From the NCBI GenBank assembly GCA_017936245.1, contig JAGBFY010000105.1:1-5164 (forward strand): a DNA stretch of 5,164 nt. The letters run 5' to 3'. The notes under the pieces were generated by a model that saw nothing but the letters and a program-made list of their open reading frames with translations, made no database searches and was not told where the DNA came from. Of this stretch, positions 1-5,091 are shown piece after piece (positions within the stretch are counted from its first letter, which is position 1; every line of letters begins with the position of its first letter). The DNA is from Kiritimatiellia bacterium (GTDB lineage Bacteria; Verrucomicrobiota; Kiritimatiellia; RFP12; UBA1067). The position numbers and the translations under genes were made by a program.

Positions 1-1
1 C

Positions 2-457
2 CTCGCCATCTCCATCGGCACCAGCCACGGCGCGTACAAGTTCACGCGTGAGCAGTGCACGGTCGACAAGAAGACCGGCAAGCTCGTTCCGCCGCCGCTC
101 GCTTTCGACATTCTCAAGGCTATCGAGAAGAAGCTTCCTGGCTTCCCGATTGTTCTTCACGGATCGTCCAGCGTCCCGCAGGACGAGGTTGAGACGATCA
201 ACAAGTTCGGAGGCAAGCTTCCTGACGCAGTCGGTATTCCGGAGTCCCAGCTCCGCAAGGCTGCGAAGAGCGCCGTGTGCAAGATCAATATCGACTCCGA
301 CTCCCGTCTCGCGATGACGGCTGCGATTCGCAAGCACTTCGCCGAGAATCCGGGTCACTTCGATCCGCGCCAGTACCTTTCTCCTGCCCGCGAGAGCATG
401 AAGAAGATGTACATCCACAAGATCATGAAGGTTCTCGGCTCAAACGACAAGCTCTAA
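2..457 (+). CDS. fba: Class II fructose-bisphosphate aldolase, C-terminal half (5' end outside window)
   Basis: This is the last 151 residues of a glycolytic/gluconeogenic enzyme that reversibly cleaves fructose-1,6-bisphosphate into dihydroxyacetone phosphate and glyceraldehyde-3-phosphate in the cytoplasm. The visible part carries the class II type B signatures: GTSHGAYKF, whose His is a known zinc ligand in the family; VLHGSSSVP, with the second zinc-ligand His; and KINIDSDSRLAM, the phosphate/substrate-binding segment. The tail LGSNDKL resembles the LGSANKI end of type B enzymes, so the C-terminus looks complete. The family is usually about 300-340 residues, so roughly half is missing to the left. 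Base 1 belongs to the preceding codon. A strong hairpin terminator follows 21 bases after the stop, so this gene ends its own transcript. Identification is firm; the start and promoter lie outside the window. Confidence 0.95.
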   Translation, partial: LAISIGTSHGAYKFTREQCTVDKKTGKLVPPPLAFDILKAIEKKLPGFPIVLHGSSSVPQDEVETINKFGGKLPDAVGIPESQLRKAAKSAVCKINIDSDSRLAMTAAIRKHFAENPGHFDPRQYLSPARESMKKMYIHKIMKVLGSNDKL

Positions 458-478
458 TCGGCCGATGCCTCGTGCATG

Positions 479-509
479 AAAGGGACGCGCCTTGTGCGCG
501 TCCTTTTTT
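479..509 (+). terminator. Intrinsic (Rho-independent) terminator after fba
   Basis: A perfect 8-bp stem, GGACGCGC (483-490) and GCGCGTCC (496-503), encloses the 5-base loop CTTGT and is followed at once by six T residues (504-509). The three A residues before the stem (479-481) can pair with the T tract, and G482 can form a G-U pair. This is a textbook terminator for the aldolase transcript. Only 13 bases separate it from the apbE start codon, so apbE needs either read-through or a promoter lying in or upstream of this hairpin. Confidence 0.93.
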
Positions 510-522
510 GTGGAAATAAAAC

Positions 523-1341
523 ATGTTCCGCTATCTCCATAAGGCAATGGACACCGAGTTCGCCGTCGCGGTGAACGATGCGGACGAGTCCATCGCCGCA
601 TCCGCAGCTCAAGCCTGCTTCGACAGGATCGATGCGTTGGAACTGATGCTGTCGAAATTCAACGATACGAGCGACGTAGCGGTAATCAAGGGTCTGTCCC
701 CAGGTGAAATCGCCGTAGTTTCGCGTGAGACGATTGATTTGCTTGTTATCTGCGCACAGGTGTGCGCTGCGACGGCGGGCGCGTTCGATCCTACGACCGA
801 CAGACGCAACTTTGCAGATCTCATAATAGACACCGAAAACTGCCGCATTTCCGTAAAGGGAGAGGTTTCACTCGATTTTGGCGGCATCGGGAAGGGTTTT
901 GCGCTGGATGAATGCCGCAAGATCCTCGAAGGCGAGCAGTTCAATCTGCATGATTGGCTGTTGGATGCGGGGACAAGCACGGTGTTGGTGTCCGGAGGAC
1001 CATGGCCGCTTGGCGTGGGCGGTCCTTTCAAGGGAAGGACGCGTCATCCTGTGGTGGAGACATTGTCAGAGGGTGCGCTTTCCGGCAGCGGCAAGGAGAT
1101 TCAGGGTGCACACATCTGGGATGTGCGGCGTGGGACAAAAGAGACTCATTGGGAACAGAGCTGGGCGATAGCACCGTCCGGCGCGATTGCCGATGCCTTG
1201 ACGACTGCCGCCCTTTCGCTTTCGCCAGTTGAATTGCGAACCGCCGCTGATATGTTGAATGCACGCATTCTTGTCGCCAGGCGGCAACCGAAATGGATGG
1301 ATCGTTTTCGTGATCCGCTCACATGGTATGGGGCATGCTGA
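523..1341 (+). CDS. apbE: ApbE family FAD:protein FMN transferase
   Basis: Enzymes of this family move FMN from FAD onto a Thr/Ser of target flavoproteins such as RNF/NQR subunits, using Mg2+. In this 272-residue product the N-terminal YLHKAMDTEF matches the usual 'F.H.AMGT.F' opening. AGAFDPTTD (residues 85-93) matches the family's GAFDPT segment, and LDFGGIGKGFALD (117-129) is the FAD-binding signature. HIWDVRRG (197-204) corresponds to the HIIDPRTG motif, and IADALTTA (222-229) supplies the Asp and Thr expected near the metal site. The start at 523 is chosen because the residues before the next Met (547) match the family N-terminus; upstream Shine-Dalgarno pairing is weak (GGAAA). No signal peptide or lipobox is visible, whereas many ApbE proteins are exported lipoproteins, so this one may act in the cytoplasm or have lost its leader. 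No partner flavoprotein is present in the window. A copy of the AGGGTCTGTCCC repeat lies in frame at residues 56-60 (KGLSP). Confidence 0.88.
   Translation: MFRYLHKAMDTEFAVAVNDADESIAASAAQACFDRIDALELMLSKFNDTSDVAVIKGLSPGEIAVVSRETIDLLVICAQVCAATAGAFDPTTDRRNFADLIIDTENCRISVKGEVSLDFGGIGKGFALDECRKILEGEQFNLHDWLLDAGTSTVLVSGGPWPLGVGGPFKGRTRHPVVETLSEGALSGSGKEIQGAHIWDVRRGTKETHWEQSWAIAPSGAIADALTTAALSLSPVELRTAADMLNARILVARRQPKWMDRFRDPLTWYGAC
688..702 (+). repeat. In-frame AAGGGTCTGTCCCCA repeat, copy 1 (apbE)
   Basis: Copy of the window-wide short repeat, core AGGGTCTGTCCC at 689-700. It is read AAG GGT CTG TCC CCA as KGLSP (ApbE residues 56-60). It lies in the variable loop between the 'SDVAVI' and 'AVVS' segments. 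By recollected alignment to ApbE proteins (SRLNAAPAGE...VS) it does not obviously lengthen the protein. Confidence 0.8.
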
Positions 1342-1441
1342 ACTTCTTTTATATTACTTGTTGGCAGGCGGAAAAAGAACGGAAAGATGTCAATATCGGG
1401 AGAAAATCAATTTATCATGGATTTGTTAAGGAGTATTGATT
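1342..1441. other. Intergenic gap apbE-folP, probable leader of the folP gene run
   Basis: This 100-base stretch is more AT-rich than the flanking genes and has no open frame or strong hairpin. No terminator is visible for apbE. A weak -10-like TATCAT sits at 1413-1418, without a convincing -35 at normal spacing. A clear Shine-Dalgarno AAGGAG lies at 1428-1433. It is the most likely place for a promoter driving folP-purN-nfeD-deacylase, but I cannot point to a firm one. Confidence 0.4.
1428..1433 (+). promoter_or_regulatory. Ribosome binding site deciding the folP start
   Basis: AAGGAG stands 8 bases before ATG 1442 but only 2 bases before the in-frame TTG at 1436. The ATG is therefore taken as the start. 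Confidence 0.8.
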
Positions 1442-2344
1442 ATGGAATCTGAAAGAATGACACGAGTCATGGGCATTGTGAATGTGACGCCAGATTCGTT
1501 TTCGGACGGCGGCAAGTATTTCCGTCCGGAAGAGGCGGTGCGCCGTGCGTTGAACCTGATTGATGAAGGCGCGGACATAATCGACATCGGCGCCGAATCA
1601 ACCCGCCCAGGGTCTGTCCCCATCTCTTGGGAGGAGGAATGGTCGCGCCTTGAGCCGGTTTTGAAGGGTCTGTCCCCACGGTGCCCCCCACAGTGCCCGT
1701 CACGGCGGAAGGGTCTGTCCCCACGGAGCGTCTCGGCTCAATCAGATATTGATGACAGGGCTGATTTGCTTCAAAATGACAATTTTGCAAAAAATAAAGA
1801 TAAACATTCAGTTGTCGCCGAAGGGTCTGTCCCTATAAGCGCAGTTCCAGAAGGGTCTGTCCCCATTAGTGTCGATACATATCATCCTGAGACGGCGAGG
1901 TTGGCGGTTGAATCTGGGGCAAGTATCATCAATTGCGTCTATCCTGAACCGGTAGAAGAGATGCTGGAGATATTGCGGGAAAATCCGAATGTTGAGCTTG
2001 TCATGCCTGTTTCGGCATTTGGAATGGCTGGCGAGGATCTATTGTCGAGGATATATATTGATCCGATGATCGGGTTTGGAACAACGCGAGAAGAGGATCT
2101 GGAGCTGCTGCGTTCCGTGCCGGAACTTGCGAAGAAGGCACGTGTTCTTGTGGGCGCGAGCAGGAAGCGTCTTGTGAAGAAGCTGACGGGCGAGAAGGTT
2201 ACCGGCAAGAACCTCGGCGGAAATCTCGGCATCGCCGTGTGGGCGGCGATGAACGGCGCATCCGTTGTGCGGGTGCATGATGTCCGGGAAACATTTCAGG
2301 CTTTGAAGGTAATCGGCGCGATATGTGGTAGAATATGCGGCTGA
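1442..2344 (+). CDS. folP: Dihydropteroate synthase-like protein with a repeat-bearing insertion
   Basis: Dihydropteroate synthase joins p-aminobenzoate to 6-hydroxymethyl-dihydropterin diphosphate in cytoplasmic folate synthesis and is the sulfonamide target. This 300-residue TIM-barrel protein shows the family motifs in order: VMGIVNVTPDSFSDGG (9-24), GADIIDIGAESTRPGS (43-58), PISVDTY (141-147) with the pterin-site Asp145, IINCV (162-166) with Asn164, IDPMIGFG (206-213), VGASRKR (237-243) and VRVHDV (276-281). Two things are odd. An extra 56-58 residues (about 75-139), rich in short repeats, separate LEPVL from VPISVDTY, where homologues have roughly eight. In addition, the usual MHMxGxP segment and the following loop, expected between VELV (184-187) and IDP (206-208), are missing or much shortened. 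The frame stays open throughout, so this is not a simple pseudogene. It may be a divergent working enzyme; activity is uncertain. The stop overlaps the purN Shine-Dalgarno, which suggests coupled expression. Confidence 0.87.
   Translation: MESERMTRVMGIVNVTPDSFSDGGKYFRPEEAVRRALNLIDEGADIIDIGAESTRPGSVPISWEEEWSRLEPVLKGLSPRCPPQCPSRRKGLSPRSVSAQSDIDDRADLLQNDNFAKNKDKHSVVAEGSVPISAVPEGSVPISVDTYHPETARLAVESGASIINCVYPEPVEEMLEILRENPNVELVMPVSAFGMAGEDLLSRIYIDPMIGFGTTREEDLELLRSVPELAKKARVLVGASRKRLVKKLTGEKVTGKNLGGNLGIAVWAAMNGASVVRVHDVRETFQALKVIGAICGRICG
1609..1622 (+). repeat. In-frame AGGGTCTGTCCCCA repeat, copy 2 (folP)
   Basis: The core at 1609-1620 is read in the GGG TCT GTC CCC frame as GSVP (FolP 57-60). 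It falls exactly on the conserved ESTRPG loop and adds no obvious length compared with typical ESTRPGAxxVSxEEE sequences. Confidence 0.75.
1663..1726 (+). repeat. Direct repeat pair, copies 3 and 4 (folP insertion)
   Basis: Two identical 19-base units GAAGGGTCTGTCCCCACGG match base for base at 1663-1681 and (preceded by CG) 1708-1726, exactly 45 bases (15 codons) apart. Both are read as KGLSPR (FolP 75-80 and 90-95). The spacer is C-rich and encodes CPPQCPSRR, which has no counterpart in dihydropteroate synthases I know. Confidence 0.9.
1664..1858 (+). other. Extra segment inside folP, absent from typical homologues
   Basis: This covers FolP residues 75-139. It consists of a repeat pair (copies 3 and 4), an AT-rich middle (about 1727-1819) encoding a polar Asp/Asn/Lys-rich stretch, then a second repeat pair (copies 5 and 6). 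Typical dihydropteroate synthases have only about eight residues between the helix ending LEPVL and the VPISVDT strand. The insertion point is before a barrel strand, hence on the face opposite the active site, where extra residues are best tolerated. Boundaries are approximate because copy 6 merges into conserved VPIS. Confidence 0.75.
1820..1865 (+). repeat. Direct repeat pair, copies 5 and 6 (folP insertion)
   Basis: Copy 5 (1820-1834) reads GAAGGGTCTGTCCCT and copy 6 (1850-1865) reads GAAGGGTCTGTCCCCA, 30 bases (10 codons) apart. Both encode EGSVPIS (FolP 127-133 and 137-143). The three base differences over these seven codons (CCT/CCC, ATA/ATT, AGC/AGT) are all synonymous. Copy 6 runs into the conserved PISVDTY strand. 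Confidence 0.85.
2329..2334 (+). promoter_or_regulatory. Possible internal -10 element ahead of purN
   Basis: TAGAAT followed by ATGCGGC lies inside the end of folP and resembles the TATAAT followed by GTGCGGC at 5092-5104. No good -35 stands at 16-18 bases; the nearest, TTGAAG (2303-2308), is 20 bases away. This is tentative and may be chance coding sequence. Confidence 0.25.
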
Positions 2345-2349
2345 AGGAG
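2344..2349 (+). promoter_or_regulatory. Ribosome binding site deciding the purN start
   Basis: AAGGAG begins on the last base of the folP stop codon and lies 8 bases before ATG 2358. It rules out the in-frame start at 2325, which has no such site and would overlap folP. Confidence 0.82.
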
Positions 2350-2357
2350 ATAAAGAA

Positions 2358-2984
2358 ATGGCAACGTTGAAATTGGGCGTGCTGGGCTCCGGTTCCGGCT
2401 CAAACATGCAATCGATCGTGGATGCGATAGAGAAGGGCGAACTTGACGCAGAGGTTAAGCTTGTGCTTGCCGACGTGCCGGACGCCAAGATTCTCGACCG
2501 GGCGAAACGTCACGGGATTCCGTGCCGGTATCTTGACTGCGCCCCGTGGAAGACGAAACTTGAGGGCCCTGCGGAGGATGAGTGCATTCGTCTTTTGAAA
2601 GAGGCGGGGTGCGATACGGTTATCCTTGCCGGATTCATGCGCATTGTAAAGCCCGCTCTGCTTGCAGCGTTCCCGATGCGGGTGTTGAACATACATCCTG
2701 CGCTTCTTCCGGCATTTCCGGGCGTCCACAGCTGGACTCAGGCGCTTGACTATGGATGCAAGGTTGCGGGTGTTACTGTTCACTTTGTCGATGCCGGAAC
2801 GGATTCGGGTCCGATAATCGTACAGAAGTGCGTGCCGGTGATGGAGGATGATACGCCTGAGACGCTTCATGCCCGTATTCAGGTGCAGGAGCATATCGCA
2901 TTCCCGGAGGCGTTGCGTCATCTTGCGGCGGGGCGTCTTCGCGTCGAAGGGCGGCGTGTGGTCATTTCCGGGCCACAGGGATGA
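2358..2984 (+). CDS. purN: Phosphoribosylglycinamide formyltransferase
   Basis: GAR transformylase carries out the third step of purine synthesis in the cytoplasm, moving the formyl group of 10-formyl-tetrahydrofolate onto glycinamide ribonucleotide. The 208-residue length is normal for the family. The glycine-rich phosphate-binding loop is GSGSGSNMQSI (10-20). LAGFMRIV (90-97) precedes the catalytic block VLNIHPALLPAFPG (109-122), with Asn111 and His113. TVHFVDAGTDSGPII (140-154) gives Asp149. These three are the residues equivalent to the known Asn-His-Asp set of E. coli PurN, so the enzyme should be active. The gap from folP is 13 bases, filled by the Shine-Dalgarno, so the two genes are almost certainly co-transcribed. 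That pairing makes metabolic sense because folate is its cofactor. None of the short repeats seen in folP occur here. Confidence 0.95.
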   Translation: MATLKLGVLGSGSGSNMQSIVDAIEKGELDAEVKLVLADVPDAKILDRAKRHGIPCRYLDCAPWKTKLEGPAEDECIRLLKEAGCDTVILAGFMRIVKPALLAAFPMRVLNIHPALLPAFPGVHSWTQALDYGCKVAGVTVHFVDAGTDSGPIIVQKCVPVMEDDTPETLHARIQVQEHIAFPEALRHLAAGRLRVEGRRVVISGPQG

Positions 2985-3016
2985 GATACGGACAGAAGTA
3001 AGAAGTAAAGTCATAC

Positions 3017-3022
3017 GGGAGG
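3017..3022 (+). promoter_or_regulatory. Ribosome binding site deciding the nfeD start
   Basis: GGGAGG lies 7 bases before ATG 3030 but only one base before the in-frame ATG 3024. The downstream Met is therefore the better start. Confidence 0.75.
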
Positions 3023-3029
3023 AATGATC

Positions 3030-3479
3030 ATGGATTTTCTCAGTGCAGGCTGGATGTGGCTCTATGTCGGCGCAGGCTTGATGCTTGCCGAGATTCTGAT
3101 GCCGGGGTTTGTCGTGTTCTTCTTCGGCCTTTCGGCGGCGACACTCGGAGCGTTGATCCTTGTGCTCCCCGATGCATTCCATCTGACGTTGGCGTGGCAG
3201 CTCGCGCTATTCTCGCTGTTTTCGGTCGTGTATCTCGTTACGCTCAGACGCTACCTTAAGAGCGTGTTCCTCGGCGATTCGGAGGATATGCTTTCAGCGT
3301 CCGACGAGTTTGCCGGGCGCACAGGCGAGGTCAAGGCGGATATTGCTCCCGGAATCCCCGGACGCGTGCTGGTCGGTGACGCCGAATGGGATGCGGTCGC
3401 CGTAGAGTCGATCGCCGCCGGCGCCAAGGTGAAGGTGCTCTCCCGAAAGAACCTCACGCTCACCGTGGAAGCGGTTTGA
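3030..3479 (+). CDS. Short NfeD family membrane protein
   Basis: NfeD-like proteins are small membrane proteins with a soluble OB-fold domain that commonly work with SPFH/flotillin-type proteins in membrane organisation. This 149-residue product has three predicted hydrophobic helices, about 7-24, 27-47 and 53-72, with LAEILMPGFVVFFFGLSA spanning the typical first-to-second helix turn. A charged linker follows, then an OB-fold from about residue 93 to 149: GRTGEVKADIAPGIPGRVLV and the AAGAKVKVL...LTLTVEAV end match the NfeD C-terminal pattern. It lacks the N-terminal ClpP-like protease domain of long NfeD proteins. No flotillin gene is beside it, which is unusual for the short type, though one could lie elsewhere. 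Its stop codon overlaps the next start by one base (TGATG), pointing to translational coupling with the deacylase. The family call is good; the specific role is unknown. Confidence 0.82.
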   Translation: MDFLSAGWMWLYVGAGLMLAEILMPGFVVFFFGLSAATLGALILVLPDAFHLTLAWQLALFSLFSVVYLVTLRRYLKSVFLGDSEDMLSASDEFAGRTGEVKADIAPGIPGRVLVGDAEWDAVAVESIAAGAKVKVLSRKNLTLTVEAV

Positions 3480-5080
3480 TGCGCACACTGATTGAGAATG
3501 GCTTTATCGTCGATAGAACCGGCGAGCCCGGCTTCCGCGGCTGCGTGGTGATTGAAGGCGACAGGATCGCCGACGTTTTCGAAGGGTCTGTCCCCACAAG
3601 TTCCGAAGGGTCTGTCCCCACAGGGACAAGGGCGGCGTTTGATGCGGTTGTCGACGCCGACGGCCGCATGGTGACTCCCGGATTCATAGACGCTCACAGC
3701 CACAGCGACGCATATCTTGTTGTCGAACCCGATGCGCCGAGCAAGTTGAGCCAGGGCATAACCACTGAGATAAACGGACAATGCGGCGGCAGCGTCGCTC
3801 CGAGATATGGCGAGGCGCGTCTTTCCGGTGACTGGGCAAGCATTCTCGGAGACCGTCTCACATGGCGTTCGCTTGCAGAATACCGTGATGTGCTGGCGGC
3901 GGCAAAGCCATCCATAAACACGGTTCAGTTCATCGGACACAACACTTTGCGTTCGTCGGTCGTAGGATACGCCGGGCGTACAGCGTCCGCCGATGAGCTG
4001 GCGCAGATGGAGCGTCTACTTGCCCGAGAGCTTTCAGACGGAGGATGGGGTCTTACGACAGGTCTCATCTACCAACCTGGCAAATACTCCACATCCGAAG
4101 AGGTTGTCGCTCTTGCTAAGGTCGCATCATCCTGCGGCGGCTTCTACGCCACCCACATGCGCAGCGAAGGGGATTGCATCCTTGAGTCGATAGACGAGGT
4201 TGCTGAACTCGTGAAGGCAACAGGGATCCGTGCAGAGATATCGCATCTCAAGACGAGCGGCAGACGCAACTGGGGTAAGATCGATCAGGTGCTGGAGAAG
4301 ATGCAGTCAGCTGTCGATTCGGGACTGCTTCTCGGCAGCGACCGCTATCCGTTCTGCGCGGCAGGAACCGATCTTGATGTCGTGTTCCCCGACTGGGCGG
4401 GCGAGGGGGCTGCGCCGGCGGAGATGGAGCGTCTCAGAGATCCGGAGTTGAGGGCAAGGATAATTTCAGATATCGATGCGTCGGGGCGCGACTGGTCGGA
4501 GGTTATGGTCGGCGGCGTCTGGCACGAGGACAACAAACCGTATTCAGGCAGAACAGTCGCCGACATCTGCGGCGGCAGAACGCCGGGTGAAAAGGTCTGC
4601 GACATCCTTGAAAAGGATCTCTGCCGCACGGGTGCTTTTTTCTTCGGTATGAGCGAAGAGAACCTCGACAGGATTTATGCGATGCCCTGGGTGCTGCCGG
4701 GAAGTGATGCGTCACTTCGTGCGCCATGGGGGCCGTTGGGAGAAGATCATCCGCATCCGCGCGCATACGGAACGATGCCTGAGTTTTTCTGCCGCTTGAC
4801 TGACAGAAGAAAGTCATGCGCGGTTTCCGATGAGACGGCAATTTCGCGCATGACATCGGCTGTAGCCCGCCGGTTCGGAATAAAGGAACGTGGTGTTCTG
4901 GAACGCGGCGCTTTTGCCGACATCGCGGTATGGCGCAGGGATGATTTCCGCAATACCGCCACCTATGATAGAAGCCATTCGTTCTGCACCGGAATGGAGA
5001 AGGTGTTCGTGAATGGTGCGCTTGCGTATGACGGCGGCACATTCACCCGTTCCGGCACAGGCCGATTCCTCGAACGTTGA
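3479..5080 (+). CDS. N-acyl-D-amino-acid deacylase (D-aminoacylase) family amidohydrolase
   Basis: This metal-dependent amidohydrolase probably removes acyl groups from N-acyl-D-amino acids or a related amide. At 533 residues it is full length. Motifs in order are: TPGFIDAHSHSD (66-77) with His73 and His75; INGQCGGS (98-105) with Cys102; GHNTLR (153-158); GLTTGLIYQPG (191-201); THMRSEGD (225-232) with His226; ISHLK (254-258) with His256; DRYPF (288-292); LPGSDAS (406-412) with Asp410; HPRAYGT (426-432); and the closing GAFADIAVW and VFVNGALAY of the small beta domain. His73/His75, Cys102, His226, His256 and Asp410 correspond to the known metal-site set of D-aminoacylases. The exact substrate cannot be read from sequence. 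The start at 3479 gives the expected LIENGFIVDRTG opening and has GGAAG (3467-3471) 7 bases upstream; the longer frame from 3386 lies inside nfeD and is rejected. Residues 35-49 hold two EGSVPT repeat units in a loop before VVDADGRMVTPG. No signal peptide is visible, so it is probably cytoplasmic. Confidence 0.9.
   Translation: MRTLIENGFIVDRTGEPGFRGCVVIEGDRIADVFEGSVPTSSEGSVPTGTRAAFDAVVDADGRMVTPGFIDAHSHSDAYLVVEPDAPSKLSQGITTEINGQCGGSVAPRYGEARLSGDWASILGDRLTWRSLAEYRDVLAAAKPSINTVQFIGHNTLRSSVVGYAGRTASADELAQMERLLARELSDGGWGLTTGLIYQPGKYSTSEEVVALAKVASSCGGFYATHMRSEGDCILESIDEVAELVKATGIRAEISHLKTSGRRNWGKIDQVLEKMQSAVDSGLLLGSDRYPFCAAGTDLDVVFPDWAGEGAAPAEMERLRDPELRARIISDIDASGRDWSEVMVGGVWHEDNKPYSGRTVADICGGRTPGEKVCDILEKDLCRTGAFFFGMSEENLDRIYAMPWVLPGSDASLRAPWGPLGEDHPHPRAYGTMPEFFCRLTDRRKSCAVSDETAISRMTSAVARRFGIKERGVLERGAFADIAVWRRDDFRNTATYDRSHSFCTGMEKVFVNGALAYDGGTFTRSGTGRFLER
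3581..3622 (+). repeat. Direct repeat pair, copies 7 and 8 (deacylase gene)
   Basis: Two identical 18-base units GAAGGGTCTGTCCCCACA lie at 3581-3598 and 3605-3622, 24 bases (8 codons) apart, both read as EGSVPT (residues 35-40 and 43-48). They are separated by AGTTCC. The second unit is followed by GGGACA, so TGTCCC (3613-3618) and GGGACA (3623-3628) also form a 6-bp inverted repeat with a 4-base loop. Homologues have a shorter loop here, so the pair adds roughly 12 residues. Confidence 0.9.
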
Positions 5081-5091
5081 CCGGTTTTGTG

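Noticed and set aside
1342..1441. Riboswitch or attenuator ahead of folP
   Set aside because: No stable hairpin, T tract or known aptamer core could be seen in the 100 bases.
1663..1865. CRISPR-like array
   Set aside because: The units are only 12-19 bases, spacing is irregular (45, 112, 30), they are read as protein in an intact gene, and no cas gene is present.
1442..2344. folP as a pseudogene or frameshifted gene
   Set aside because: The frame is continuous from the first to the last conserved motif despite the insertion; no stop or shift is seen. Altered activity remains possible and is noted as a finding.
2400..3182. 260-codon open frame on the - strand across purN and nfeD
   Set aside because: It lies antisense to two well-supported genes, its product has no recognisable motif, and it is rich in Arg/His/Lys as expected from a shadow frame.
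3386..3478. Longer start for the deacylase reading into nfeD
   Set aside because: The added 31 residues are Arg-rich, overlap the NfeD OB-fold in another frame and precede the typical family N-terminus; ATG 3479 has a suitable GGAAG.
3251..3940. 229-codon - strand frame containing repeated GDRPF-type units
   Set aside because: The apparent peptide repeats are just the reverse reading of the AGGGTCTGTCCC copies, and the frame is antisense to nfeD and the deacylase.
4503..5042. 179-codon open frame on the - strand inside the deacylase gene
   Set aside because: It is antisense to conserved deacylase motifs, has no ribosome site or family match, and is Arg/Cys-rich as in shadow translation.
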